From: Gossypium raimondii
Lineage: Eukaryota; Streptophyta; Magnoliopsida; Malvales; Malvaceae
Assembly: GCF_025698545.1 (NCBI RefSeq)
Contig: NC_068569.1
Location: forward strand, 18,104,001 to 18,168,000
Reading direction: 5' to 3'
DNA: 64,000 nt
The position numbers and the translations under genes are program-made. Under the pieces are notes generated by a model. That model was given only the letters and a program-made list of their open reading frames with translations. It did no database searches and was not told where the DNA came from. How positions within the stretch are numbered: the first letter of the stretch is position 1; every line of letters starts with the position of its first letter. This document shows positions 1 to 12,202 of this stretch, piece after piece.

Positions 1-2007
1 ATTGAATTATTTAATTTAGTGTTTCTAATGATTGATTGTAATTAGAACTATTCATATAATTGTAATTTCAAAATAAATAAATAAAACTTGAAGTTCAATA
101 TCTTATATTTTAATTTGATATAATATAAACGAGTAATTACATGAAAATATAATACATTAGTTCAATAAATACATGTTTGGAAAGCCATAGAGTAATTAAA
201 TTTAAATATAATTATTTATAAAATACCACAAATGTATAATTATAAATAAATACGCTTATGTTTCAAATGCGTGACATTCTAAATACATATTAATACGGTT
301 AGAAATGTATTTAAATTTTTTCTTTCAAATAATTAGGTTTAGGTTTAAATTTAGCATGACGGTCAAGTTAAAAACGTATCAAAATAAATTTCTTCTAAAA
401 TGAAATTTTAATTAATTCATTTAAAAATAATTTTAATCAAAACATTTGTTTATTTATTTTTAGTTTGAGCTCTAATTATATCCGGATCGAGCTAAACTCT
501 AATAGAAGGAAACAATCTTGAAACTAATTTTTGTTTATAAAACTAGTATCCGAATGTTCATAATGTATATTCAATAGAATCAATACCATTACAAGTAATT
601 CTCTCAAAATTAAACCCCTGGAATCTGTTCATATATTTTAAAGGTATAATTTTGAAGATAGTACATATGTTTATTGATATTTGTGTGGATTTAATCCCTC
701 ACTATTATTTATTTAAAACTATTTCTTTTATTTTTCGAATTGTTAATTATCAATCCTTTAAATAACCTTTACGTTACGTTTTTGTTTTACATGTGATTAT
801 TGGAGTATAATGTGAGATACATGTTGGATGCCACATAATTTAATTAGATAAAAGGTAGAATTCTATTAAAAATAATTAAAGCAAAGAAAATTGAAAATGT
901 TTTTGAGTAAACTTCTAGACCCAATTGGAACTGCCTAAATTTTATTCGATCTAAAACTTTGAATTCTTTATTAGTGGTCAAGAATTAAATTAATGTAAAA
1001 TATCATTTTGAAAAAAGATATAATCATCACGTATATAATAACAATGATTATGTGTTATTATTTACTATCATAAAAAGTTAGCTTAAAAGTTAAAAAGTAA
1101 TTTAATTTGATTAAGGCCAATCGAGTTTCAATTATTAAATAAAATATGGTTCAAATATGTGTAGGTACTCTAGCAACTAATTTTTAATTTATGACGAGTT
1201 GATTAGAAATTAAAATTAATGTGTAAAGTTTTATATATATATATATATGTATATATATTAAGGATATGGTCTCCAAAAGAGAGAGACACATTCTTTAAAT
1301 TACTTGTGTTAATTTGAAAATCAAAATCATAAGACTTAAAATTTTCAAAATATCAATGGACTCAGATGCATTTTTTCATTTAGTTTTATTATTAATTTGT
1401 TCTTAATATTAATTTATTAATATTTATATATGATTTTACGGTTATTGAACAAATATTGTTTCCTGCGTATAACAAGAAATCTAGAAATGGAAGGTTCCTT
1501 TGATGCTCTGTGAGACAAGAGAAGCTTTAGAAAGTAGAAAGACAGAACTTTCTGTCGTCACTTCTAATTATGTATGTCACATAATACTCTAATAATTAGA
1601 TCTAAAAGTTAAAACAAAAAAATTCGCATCCTTATTTTAACAGTAGTTAACGAAAAGTTTATTAAAGATTGAAAAAGAGCCATTCGAAAAGAGATTAATT
1701 TTTAGCAAATAAAAGTAAAGATTAAATTCGTATAAATTGATAAGTTTAGGGACCATCATCAGAATTTTACCTTTTTAAAGATTTCCAGTCACAAATAAAC
1801 TAACCCTCGATTGCTAGAAAACATAATTAAAAAAAAAAGAAAGAAAGAATTATTATTATTATTAAAAAACTTTCAATTTCAAAACCAAATTGACGGCTAA
1901 TTCACAACAATCATAACTGCAACCACCATAGTCGTCTTCTTGAGAAACCCTCCCTTTAATCTGTTCCTTTTTTTCCCTCCTCAAATTCTAAAGGGATTAA
2001 GTTAAAG
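1..2007. other. AT-rich intergenic region upstream of the TPR gene
   Basis: I see no gene, RNA or complete mobile element here. The stretch is strongly AT-rich, with a short (AT)n run near 1232-1258. The last roughly 150 bases before the ATG at 2008 turn pyrimidine-rich (CT-rich tracts around 1935-1985), which fits a plant promoter and 5' UTR. Confidence 0.5.
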
Positions 2008-2646
2008 ATGTGGACGGATCTACTTTTACAAGCCGCTATAATTCTCGTTACGATCTTTATGTTCCTTGCTATGCACGATATTCCCAAAAAGATCTTCACC
2101 AAAATCCGTTACCGGAATCGAGCCGACTTCCAGGCCAAGCGTCACTTCGTCCTCGGAGCCCAGCTCTTGGCTCAAGCCAGATCCTCCAAGTCTCGTTCAT
2201 CCACCGCCTCTTTAGCCAAACAAGCCGAAGCCGAAGCCGACAAAGCCATTTCTCTCGACCGGAAAGACGCCGCCGCTTACATCCTCAAAGCCCTAGCCCT
2301 TGACCTCCAGGGCTTCAAGACCTCTGCTCTCGACTCCCTCGACGTCGCTCTCTCCCCTATTGCTGCCAAGTCGTTGACTGATAAAGAACGAGGCGACGCG
2401 CTGTTTAAACGAGCCGAGTTGAAGATGAGCATGAATCGGCGCGGCGGCCGCGTCGACTCAGCTATTGACGATTTGACCAAGGCTCTAGAATTGAGCGGAG
2501 ATAACGCCAAGGCTTTTTGTCTGTTGGGAGAGTGTTATGAAATGAAGAAGATGAAATCGGAAGCTAAATCGGCATTCGAGAAAGCTCTTAAGGTCGAGCC
2601 TACCTCCAACGTCGCTCGGACCGCCATTGATCGACTGGGCTCGTAG
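2008..2646 (+). CDS. Membrane-anchored TPR-like protein, single exon
   Basis: Uninterrupted 212-aa frame with much higher GC than its surroundings. Residues 5-22 form a hydrophobic segment (LLLQAAIILVTIFMFLAM), read as an N-terminal membrane anchor, followed by a basic stretch (KKIFTKIRYRNR). The rest is helical with TPR-like repeats: about 72-115 (AEADKAISLD, then ALDSLDVAL) and 148-198 (DSAIDDLTKALEL, then SEAKSAFEKALKVEP, the classic TPR consensus). TPR proteins act as protein-protein adaptors, and no partner can be named from sequence. The ATG opens the frame after a CT-rich leader. An AATAAA-type signal lies near 2788. I recognise it only as a plant TPR-like superfamily protein. Membrane attachment is inferred from hydrophobicity. 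Confidence 0.9.
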   Translation: MWTDLLLQAAIILVTIFMFLAMHDIPKKIFTKIRYRNRADFQAKRHFVLGAQLLAQARSSKSRSSTASLAKQAEAEADKAISLDRKDAAAYILKALALDLQGFKTSALDSLDVALSPIAAKSLTDKERGDALFKRAELKMSMNRRGGRVDSAIDDLTKALELSGDNAKAFCLLGECYEMKKMKSEAKSAFEKALKVEPTSNVARTAIDRLGS

Positions 2647-3314
2647 TCGGGTCCTTTATTTTCTTCCACCACCTTGTTCTCGACGCCTCCGTTTCAGATT
2701 TTCTTTTCCTGTATCATTTTGTTGTGTATTTCACTATTTCGATGTTTTTTAGAACATTCTCAATTCAATGAATTTGCCGCTATTTTTAATAAAAATAAAT
2801 CCGAAATTTATTGAGATTTATATTTCAATTTTGTTACATGGAATATTTGATAAATTAGAGGAATTAAGGAAAAGTAGTATACGTTGTTGTACTATAGTAC
2901 GGAGCAATGTATTATTTATTTAATTTAATTTTATATAAAATACATTTAAAATCAAGTTTTATAATACCTTTTTTTCGACATCTAAATTTCAATGTGAAGA
3001 AATTTGTGACATAAATTACCATTTTGCTGGCGTTTTAAAAGTAGAATATAAAAATACATTACTTTTTAACTTGCACATATCTTAATTCTAAGCAGAGGCG
3101 AAAGTCTACATAGGAATTAAGGTCTTCGTTTTCTCCCATGTTAGTATTTTAAGAAAAATGAGATTAGTTGACTTAGAAAACGTGTGGTGTGGAAATTGGC
3201 CAACTTTTCTACTTGAGATAAATTTCTCCTCCTTTAATGCAATGAGAGCTTGACTTGGTGCGTACTTAACTTCCCTTGCGAATCCATTTTAAAAAGAAGC
3301 CTGTAAACATAAAA

Positions 3315-3804
3315 ATGGCATCAAAATTGAGAAGGTGGAGCAAGGATATTTATATCTCTGCTCTGCTTGGAGTGCTTCTCTATGTTACTTTAACCACTTG
3401 TTTCCATGGATTACATAACTATTTGGAGGAACATACCCAAGTCAACCTCGCCGACAACTCGGGTCAGTAATACAATTTATTACCCTTTTCTCTCAATAAA
3501 CTCTTTTGAGCAAACGAGGGATGAAAACCAAATTAATAACCGAGTTGGGTCTTAACATTGTCATTTTCTTTTAATAAACTACGGCAAAATTGAGACTTCT
3601 TGTTTATTTGCAGTTAAAAGACAAGGCTTGGTGGTACGAAGCGTAAGAGATGGGTTTACAGCATTGGCAATCCGGTTTCTTCATTTCTTGGTGGCGAAAT
3701 TGTTACAGTTCAGACATGTGCTGCTGCTGCACCAACCGGTTCCTTTCATGCCCATCACATTTTGGCTAGCCTTTATGCTATCAATCTTCCATCAGTCTTT
3801 GTGA
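3315..3804 (+). CDS. Small hydrophobic protein, copy A of a tandem pair
   Basis: Two exons, 3315-3462 and 3614-3804 (phase 1 intron, GT-AG), give 112 aa. An ATG at 3276 is in frame, but the start at 3315 is preferred because it aligns with the paralog at 5050: both begin MASKL. Residues about 12-30 are hydrophobic (ISALLGVLLYVTLTTCF), and the C-terminal half holds DGFTALAIRFLHFLVAK and a second hydrophobic run (ITFWLAFMLSIF). Copy B has the same intron position and phase and the same DGF...FLHF core, so this is a genuine duplicated gene. I do not recognise the family. One or two membrane passes are likely. Confidence 0.8.
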
Positions 3805-5049
3805 TAAGAATTTCAAGACATGATTGCATTTTTGGAGAATAAAAATTAAAGAAGTTTTTTTTCTTCTTTTTTACAAGTTCTTGATTAATCTTGAACCAAT
3901 GATTAATTAAATTTATTATACTCTTTCGAGATTGTCACTAACCAACCACTTATTTTATATATCAAATTACATAATTAATTATAATTAATTAAAGACACAA
4001 AATAAAATTTAGTCTCTAATATTTACTTATTTTATCCCTTTGATGTTTCTTTAATCATTTTTTATTTTTAATTTTCAAATTTTAATCAAATTATTTTCTG
4101 TTAGAAAAAAAAACTGATTGAACTCTTTAAATTTTGATAACATTAATGTGTCACTCGCACAACAAGTTACATATATTTCATTATTAACATGGATAATTTT
4201 TAAAAAGTCTTATGATTTTTTTAATTTATTAAATTTTAAAATATTTTTATTACTTTATTGAATTTTTACGAATTATACGTGGAGGGTTAACCATGAATTT
4301 AAAATTAAGAGTCAAAATAATCCAAAAAAAAAGAATAAAGGTCAAAATACAAAACAAATAAAAGCTAAAATTATTATTATGTAATAAAAGTTTTATAGTC
4401 TTTTGTTATATGACAAACCATAAGATGCCGTGGAAGTCAAGAAATATTAAATGAGCAATGAATGTCTTTGTTTCTAATTTGGATGCGAATGTACGAATAA
4501 GATTAAATTTTTAATAATAAAAAAATCATGTTTTTTTTTCTTGGACAAAACACCTTTGGATGGTTTTGGTTTGACACAATCAAAATTTGCGAAGTAGATA
4601 GGAAATGAAGAGATTGAGGTCCAAGGAAATTTCAGATGATAAACGTATCCTGCAAAACAAAACGGAGTGGTTTGACTACGTGCTTTGCAAGTTTAGAATC
4701 AATAATTTTGTTTACTATATAACCAAAAAAAGAAGAAGCATAATATTAAATTGTATACCATTAATTATTAATGTATCAAATTTTATATTAATTGGTAACA
4801 CCTCGAGCACAACTAAAACATAATTATAATACCATATTGACCCCCATTAGTGTTGACCAAACAAGCTTTCCTACTACCATATTTTTTTATTGAATGACAT
4901 TTGTTAATAATAAATGGTTTCTGAAACAATGTATAAGAGGGCTGTGGGATCATGGTAAAGGCACAACTCTTTCCTGTTTCAGAATAAGCCAGAGAGTTAA
5001 TACAGAAAAAAAGGTTGAAGAGGGGAATTGAGGTTCTTAGTGTCTTATA
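3805..5049. other. Intergenic spacer between the tandem paralogs
   Basis: AT-rich spacer. A 72-codon open frame at 4605-4823 has no family features, low-complexity AT-rich codons and no resemblance to the neighbouring paralogs. I see no convincing gene. Confidence 0.5.
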
Positions 5050-5522
5050 ATGGCGTCAAAGTTGAAAAGCATGAACCAAGATATAATTTGGGTAGCCTTA
5101 CTTGGGCTGGTTCTTGGTGTCTTAGCTCGCTCATGTGTTGAGGGGCTGCAAAAGAGTACGGAGGAAGAGAATGTAAGACAACAATTTGGTGAGTTCTTTT
5201 TTTTTTAACGTTCATAGTTCCTAAACAATTCACTCAACATGATTTTGTCTGAAAAATAGAGTCAATTTGGTTGATTTTGTACTAACATTTTTCGTTTTGG
5301 TAATTGGGATTTGCAGATAAAGTATGCAGTAATGCGTTTAGAAGAACTGAGGATGGTTTTGTTACATTAACAGTGAAATTCCTCCATTTCTTCATTTCAA
5401 GGCGGTTACAGTTGAGATATTTACCGGCGGCATTGTTTCCGGCACCTCAGACCATGTCTATGTTGTTTTGGGTAGCATTTACTCGATTGATCTCGTCCAT
5501 GCCGGATAACCCTCTTCAGTAA
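5050..5522 (+). CDS. Small hydrophobic protein, copy B of a tandem pair
   Basis: Two exons, 5050-5188 and 5317-5522 (phase 1 intron, GT-AG), give 114 aa. It starts MASKLKSMNQDI, followed by a hydrophobic segment at residues 13-27 (IWVALLGLVLGVLA). Exon 2 contains EDGFVTLTVKFLHFFISR, matching copy A at DGF, L and FLHF, then a proline-rich turn and MLFWVAFTRLI. Gene structure and protein layout match copy A 1.7 kb upstream in the same orientation, so this is a tandem duplication with clear divergence. Function unknown; no catalytic motif is visible. Confidence 0.8.
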
Positions 5523-5844
5523 ATTTTGTTTCATCTCCATTTTTCTCTGATAAAGGGTAAAATTAGAGAGAGGACTAAGAAAGGGAGCAAAAAGTTAGAA
5601 GGCTGGATTGGCATTGTGATGATGTGCATGAATTTGGGTTATAAAGAAAATTACTGTAACACCATAGCCCCCACTCTCCCAAGTTTCTGAGAATGCAAAG
5701 CTGGGCAAAACTATTTCTCATGGTTAAATATCAATGAAAATCAACAATGAGATCAGCCGTTACTTGGTGAATTTTTTTATTTTAGTTTCTCTTTTTTTAC
5801 TTTTAGAAACCCAGTTTTTAAGCATACAACAGTGCAAAAACCTT

Positions 5845-5914
5845 AAAAAAAAAAAAAAAAAAAGAAGAAGAAGAAGAAGAAGAAGAAGAGAGAGAGAGAG
5901 AGAGAGAGAGAAGG
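5845..5914. repeat. Compound poly-A / (GAA)n / (GA)n microsatellite
   Basis: A run of about 18 A is followed by roughly nine GAA or AGA units and then about twelve GA units. It is a purine-only tract on the + strand, in the spacer between copy B and the DRB4 gene. Confidence 0.95.
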
Positions 5915-6302
5915 GATAAATAGACACTAACACTTAATGCAACAACATGAAGCTGATTTTCATTCTTTAAAATGTTCAAAACTCACAATACCAACACTCT
6001 GATCTGAACCCTGCTAAAAGTTTCCTACTTTACAATGAGTTATTTTAATAATGAAGACAAATTCTAATTTACTAATGGTGCAAAATTCTCAAGCTGTCTG
6101 TAAAAAATAATAATAATAACTAGAAGAAAAATCTAGTAAGGGACCTGGTTCACCCCATTCCTTCCATTCTTTGTTTTCTCTAACAGCAAAATCAAATCCG
6201 GACGACAAAGATACCGCCTACTTTTTCTAGGACCTAGCCTTGGCCTGCGTATGCGCAGATCCTGTCTACTGCTTGGTTTAAACCAGGAATGGTTTTTGAA
6301 GC

Positions 6303-8200
6303 CTATGCCAGACCCAGAGAGGGATCATTAACCATTGAAGACATCTCGTCCCCATCAGTCAATTTAACCAAATCAGTTAGATCATCATAAACAATGGAAT
6401 GTTCCATATATGGAAGCTCGTGATTGCTATAAATAGAATTCAGAGAGGTTAAATGCTCAATTTTAGAATCAACAACAACCTGGTGAGCCAATGCAACATC
6501 TGCAGAAGGTGTATCTCGCTCGCTCAAGTCAGTCTCTATCTTTGTATCTTGGGGAATCCCCATAACTTCAGTACCTAAAGTTTCTGAACTCAATATGGTA
6601 AAAGAATCAGTTTGAACCCATTCTGATTTTAGCAGATCATCCGAACCAACAACTGAAATATCATTTCTTTTATCGTGAGAACAATCAGTATTTTTCCCAG
6701 AGAGTTTTCTTTTCAACATTTTCTTCTTGAACCGGGCTTTCTTTGCTTTGGGAACTTTCACAGTCTCGTCAGGATTAGTAGCCATCTCTGATGCTCTCTT
6801 TCTGCAAGGAATAACCATTAGCCGAGAGTTGCCAAATGACTGATCAGGCAACTCAGATGCACTTGATTGAATAGCCAGTAAAGCAATTCTGGCAGCTTTG
6901 ATCTCTGCTTCCTTTTTGGTTTTTGCTGCAGCTCCAATGTACCGAATGCCTCCAATCTCAACAGTACATGAATAGCTAGACAACCGCCCCAATGCTTCTT
7001 CCTTCTGACACTGATATACTGGCATTGCATAATTCATCTTCTGCGCATACTCCTGTAGTAGATTCTTGCACAAGCCTGTCTCGTGCTGAAGCAGACATCC
7101 ATAGAAGAAGGTCAACCATGAAAAATACTTTTTCAAAAAATGAGAAGCCAAAGTCACAAACTAAATGAAAATAGTTATTTTACCACAAGAAGGTTTAGCA
7201 ACTTCAAAACAAAGTTACAGAATTAATTATTACAAGCTACAACTCAATTTCTGAACCGTAACTAATAGTTGAAGATGCTTAGCACTAAGTGTATATCATA
7301 AACTAAACCACGGTAAAAACTTACAACGGGTTGAGAGACGCTTTCATTGATTTCACCAGTCTTGAACAACTCCATGAGAGCAACTTCAGCAGCTGAATGC
7401 TCTGCTGCCTTGCGATTAAAAAATCCAGGCAAAGAATCATATCTAACATTATTTACTATCACCGTCGATCTAAATGACGGTTCATGGGAAGGACCTTCCT
7501 TGATAGTCTCGTATACAGGTGTAGGAAGACCCGCTTTTTGCGCATATTCCTGCAATTGACTCTTGAAAACATAGCAATTGGAAACACCTGGAAGCAATAT
7601 TGGAGTAAAAAGAAACAAAATGCAAGTTACAATCCCATGGAGTATGAAGAATTCTAAGGAACAATCCCTTAAAACAACCAACCAGAAAAACACAATCCCA
7701 GCTTTGAACCTATAATGCCATGCAAGGTCTCAAGCAATATGATCTTTGAAGATACTAAAATGGGTATGAAGAATTCTATGAATACCATAAAGGAACAATC
7801 CCTACTAAAACAATCAGCCATGAAAACACAATTCCAACACCGAACCCATATTCTAGAGCTTGAAAAAATAACCTAGAAAATCATCCAATATCGAGGAATA
7901 AAATCTTTGAAAATATTTGAACGAATACCAGGAATATATGCTTCGTAATCCATCTTAGCAATTAATCACTCGGATTACCAGAACAAAATCCCTTTTTCAC
8001 AATCAAAATTCACTCTTTACCATCTCATCAATTATAAACTGAAGCAAATCCAAGCTCCGTTAAACAATGATTTTGATTCAAAAGAATGCTCATTTCATTA
8101 AATTTGGAAGATAGATCAACATCAGTGTTATTTAGCAAGGAATTTCCAGCAAGTAAATAAAATAATATATATTACCTGAGAAGTTTACATTGGTGGGCAT
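6303..8200 (-). CDS. DRB4: Double-stranded RNA-binding protein, DRB4-like
   Basis: Exons in transcript order are 8176-8200, 7325-7587 and 6303-7085, giving 356 aa. The first coding exon is only 25 nt (MPTNVNFS plus one base). Two dsRNA-binding domains follow, at about residues 16-85 (KSQLQEYAQKAG ... KAAEHSAAEVALMEL) and 102-170 (CKNLLQEYAQKMNYA ... KKEAEIKAARIALLAIQ). Each has the N-terminal helix, the three-strand region and the Lys/Ala-rich final helix that contacts RNA. A basic cluster at 206-224 (KVPKAKKARFKKKMLKRK) is a likely nuclear localisation signal. The tail is acidic and probably disordered. In Arabidopsis, DRB4 partners DCL4 in making trans-acting and antiviral siRNAs. Two N-terminal dsRBDs, a long tail and near-identical length to Arabidopsis DRB4 support the assignment, but other DRB members are possible. 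Confidence 0.88.
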
Positions 8201-10008
8201 GGCTTGAAGTGATTCGTGAGCTTTTTTTGCTTAACTGAAATTTTTAAGGAAAAACAAACACGATATGAATGTATTTAGGTGAGAAATTGAGACGAAAGGC
8301 GGTGAAACTTTCCTAGTAGTTTGCACTTTGCAGGACACTGGAAGAAAGGGTTGATGGAAACTAGCGTCCATGAGAGTGTTAATGAAGGTGAGAGATCAAC
8401 GCCATCCAAGGTATGAGATTGGGGTTAATCGCACGGCTACTGAAAAGTTCTTCTTTTTCTTTAAAAAAGAGAAAAAAAACAAATAAAATCATAAACTTTT
8501 TTTTAAGAAAAGCAAATTGATTTAGGTTTAGATTATACCTAATTTATAAATATTAAGAGTTAAAATTGTTATTAATTTTAAAAATTATCATCATTAATTT
8601 TTGGTAAACAAATAAACTTGAATAATTGACCGCCATTTTATAACTTTTTTTTTAGTGAATTTTTTTATCAATAATTAGATGATTATTTTGTAACATTTTT
8701 GGTTGAGTGACAAAAAATACTAATAATTTATTGACTATTGTTTTAATTTATCCTTAGTTTATTTGTTTCAACGAGAAATGCAAATATAATAATGAGTTCA
8801 ATCGATTAAATATTAACTCAATTGACATAAGTATTATTATTAATATAGAAACACGTTAAGTTCAACTACACTAATATGATACTCCCTTCTATTTAAGAAT
8901 TGGGGAAAGTTATAACTAAATCTATGCATTATATCAAAATAATAATAATGAGTTGATTCTTTAACAAAATAATGGGTTAATATATGCTTTGTCTTTCAAC
9001 TTGATAACTTGTCTAAAGTTTTTGTTTTTTAACTATCCCCGACTTGAAATTTGTTGATTAAAGCGTTGTTTATTAAATTACATCAAATTAAATATGGAAT
9101 ATAATTGAATTGTTTAAAATTTTAAAATTAAATTAAATTAAATTAATCTAATAAATTTTATATTAAGTGATAAATAGTTTCTTATTTACGTATTATTTTT
9201 ATACAATTTATAGAAAAATTTAACATGTATTTATTAATATTAAACTTGTGTAAAAATTATATCACTAACAATATTAATTTTATGTTGATTTAACTTTTAT
9301 GGATTATTAATCAAAGCTAAGTTAGTATTCTTTTGAGCTGTTAACTTTTGTATTGATGGTCAACATCAACAATTAGTGATACATGTTCTAAAAATTAAAA
9401 TTCAATAAAAGAATTGAGTAACTCAAATTACTCATAATTTAATTTAATTTAATTTACATTATCCCTTTTTTAATTTAAAATTCAAAACATCATTTTTATT
9501 TAGTTATAATATGCTATAATTTATATTATTAAAATTACTTTTTATATATTTATAAAGAGTAATTATTTGATACATAAGCAGTGAAAATTTTTAATTTCAA
9601 AAGTGAGGTTAAGATTTTACTAGTTACTATGTCATATTTATTTATTTTGATATTCTTTATATCTATTTTACGATCTATGTTCGAAATTTCGTAATTACCC
9701 TCTCAAAATATTGTCTCCCCACTAATGTACCAAATAGTTATTCATTTACAAATAAAATGATATACATATTATATATTTTACATTATTTATTTTAATATCA
9801 TTGTTATTCTTTTATAATTATTTTTAACCGATTAAATTCAATTAATTTAATACTTCTAAAAATATTATTTATTCAAACAAAATAATCATAAATATTTTTA
9901 ATTTATGCATTTTGAAATAGCATTTTAAAATTCTCCAAATTTTAAAATTTCTTATTTAAACCCAAATTATTTATTGGGATAGACTACACTCAAGGTCATC
10001 AAATTATT
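8201..10008. other. AT-rich intergenic DNA
   Basis: About 1.8 kb beyond the DRB4 start. The first 250 bases probably hold its promoter and 5' UTR. The remainder is very AT-rich, with short direct repeats of the AATTAAATTA type around 9118-9150 and 9437-9456. No gene seen. Confidence 0.45.
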
Positions 10009-10503
10009 AGTAAGTTTACGTTTTAATCGCTCAACTTAAAAAAGTTACAAAATAGTCACTAAACTATTCAAAAGTTTTCATTTAAGTCACAGAATTATTC
10101 GACAGTTTTTATTTAAGTTACTAGGTTGTTAAGTTTTTTTTTTTAAGTCCACTAGAGAGCTCAAAGTGACAACTTGACGATTGGTAAGGTGGATCAGTAT
10201 CCATGAACTAGTAAAAGAAAATAATTTAGATCCAAGTTGTTTTGATAGTCAATGTCAAATACCAAAGAAAAAGTTTGTTTGGATTTCAATTCACAGATTT
10301 GTGATGTTCAAAATTGTTTCATAAAAAAAACTAAATTGTAAAAGAGGAGGAATGAGAGCTTTACATTGATATAGGTAATGTGAACAAAGAATGCTATACA
10401 ACAACAATTTTAACAATTCAGTGACTTAAATGAAAATTTTTAAATAACTTAATGACCATTTTATAACTTTCTGAAATTAAATGACCGAAACATAAATTTA
10501 CCA
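10009..10503. mobile_element. Fold-back / MITE-like element with long terminal inverted repeats
   Basis: The left arm (about 10009-10091) reads GTAAGTTTACGTTTTAAT ... TTTTCATTTAAGTCAC. The right arm (about 10421-10503) carries its reverse complement with some mismatches (GTGACTTAAATGAAAATTTT ... AAATTTACC). Arms are about 83 bp around an unrelated core of some 330 bp with no coding frame. I could not settle a target-site duplication. Long imperfect TIRs suggest a Mutator-like or fold-back non-autonomous DNA element. Confidence 0.65.
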
Positions 10504-11617
10504 ATTAAATTGGTACCTAAACTATTAGTCATTCATCAATGTTGTATCTACGATTTTTTTTTCTCCCAATTTAGTAGCCGTGGTATTATTTCGTTAACCA
10601 CTTTATTTCTTTTATATTTCCTTTCTAATCTTCACGTGGAAAAACGGTTCCTTTAAAAAAAAAAATTCCCTTTTAATTTCTAATCCTCTTTCGCTTTCAC
10701 ACAAGATTCTTTCTCTTTCACAGAAACTCCATTGGCGCTGGTTCATCTTGAAGCAAGGTAAGTTGGGTTCAAAGATCTGGCTTCGTAAGTCGTCGATGCT
10801 CTACGCGCAAGGTATTTTCTGTCAGCGCTTGCCTCGCCGTCAAGGAAACTGAGGATATCGTGAACAGGGCCTTTGCTTGCTGACCTGAAACGTTCTGGGT
10901 TGGTTTGGAACTCGAAGCCTCTGTAGCCATCCAGATCCGGGTCCTGGCTTATTGTTGCTCGTTATAGATTCTCCATTTTTTAAGAGAAGGGAGATTGGGA
11001 GAGGCAATAGCGTTTTGGGTAAAAGTGAAAATCCATAAATGGAGAGGAAAATTCATTAGAAAAATCAAAACTGGGTATTAAAAATGAAAAATAGCAATGC
11101 CGGAATTTGAGACTTGTTGCCGGAATCTAAAAAATTATGAATTTTTCGGCGAAAACATTAATTCTAATGAAGATAGTTATAGGTTTTCGATCTCTATTGC
11201 ATTTTTCCCGTTTTATTATGAAAGAATTGAACAATTGGGGGGTTATAAATATGACGATGGGTTGTCCAAGAAATTTTGTGCAAGAATGAAAACTATAAAA
11301 TTGGTGCCTGAGAAGTTTAAATTTTAGAATGAAAACTAGAATTTTAGGAGGAGTTTCGTAAATGTTTAATAGAAAATGAACAATTAAAAAGAAAATATAA
11401 AGCAACTAAAGAAAAAATTGGAAAAAAAATAGAATACCACGTGTCAATCACTGATTTGCCTAATATTAACACGTCATTTTTCGTTAACGAATAGTATCAC
11501 AAGTAAAAAACCATAAGTGCCATATTAATGAATGAAGTATAGGTCAGGTACCAATTTGCATATTAACCCTAAAAGGAAATTGGTTACAATAGGCCACTGG
11601 GAGTTAGGCCCCTCCAC

Positions 11618-11839
11618 CTAGTTTGTTCGGCTGGCAAGTTTCATGGCTTTTGCCAGCCAACCAACAACAACATCGTAATTGCGTCTACAATGAACAAAAG
11701 ACGCATCCATGCATAAAGATAAATCTATCCAAATACTGTGGACGATGGAGACAATCTCCCATGGTATGCTAGTTGTGGCTTCTAATGCATTGATAAACCC
11801 AATATTTTTAGTTTTATAATTATGTTGGAGTTGGACCAT
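11618..11839 (-). pseudogene. Remnant of an RNase H-like (RVT_3-type) domain
   Basis: The minus-strand frame contains FINALEATTSIPWEI followed by SFVHCRRNYDVVVGWLAK. This resembles the C-terminal part of plant RVT_3 RNase H-like domains, where a TSIPWEI-type segment and a VHxxRxxNxVADWLAK segment are typical. The usual VAD is VVG here, and no upstream catalytic half or reverse transcriptase is visible. It looks like a decayed piece of a LINE-like or RVT_3 gene. Recognition rests on motif resemblance only. Confidence 0.45.
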
Positions 11840-12097
11840 CCATTTCTCTTAGCAAGTGCATCTTCATTGAGCTTCGCAGCCAAGTGTTGGGCATAAAAAT
11901 TTCCATGCCTTTATGGTTTTGCACCACAGCAACAATTCTTGCCTTTGCTACGGGTATTAAATTTCGTTGGAAAATTCAGTTTAAAAATATTTTTTTTAAA
12001 TATAGTTAAAACTCACTCTTTTAATATTTATAATAATAAACTTTAAAGCAAATTATTATATATAATTTGTGCGAAGCGGTTTAATTCGTTTCTTGAT

Positions 12098-12202
12098 CTT
12101 TTACCAAACGATCTTCTTCGTTATCTTTAAACCTCTCAAATTACTTTGAGTTTTTATCAAACGATCTTCTTTATTATCTTCGAACCCTTCAGATTGCTTT
12201 GA
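12098..12202. repeat. Two-copy imperfect tandem repeat of about 52 bp
   Basis: Both copies contain CAAACGATCTTCTT and end in an ACTTTGAG / GCTTTGAG box, with several differences between them. The surrounding 11.9-13.0 kb is AT-rich, transposon-like debris with no open frame. Confidence 0.6.

Noticed and set aside
4605-4823. 72-codon frame between the tandem paralogs
   Set aside because: AT-driven composition, no similarity to the paralogs, no domain, no plausible gene context.
5734-5919. Open frame with a Lys/Arg/Glu-rich tail
   Set aside because: The tail is just translation of the poly-A/GAA/GA microsatellite, with no upstream gene structure.
10690-11340. Possible small gene (GC-richer stretch with splice-like GGTAAGT sites, and a 76-codon frame at 11097)
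   Set aside because: No frame with family features and no consistent exon phases. It may be a degraded gene or UTR-like sequence, but I cannot support it.
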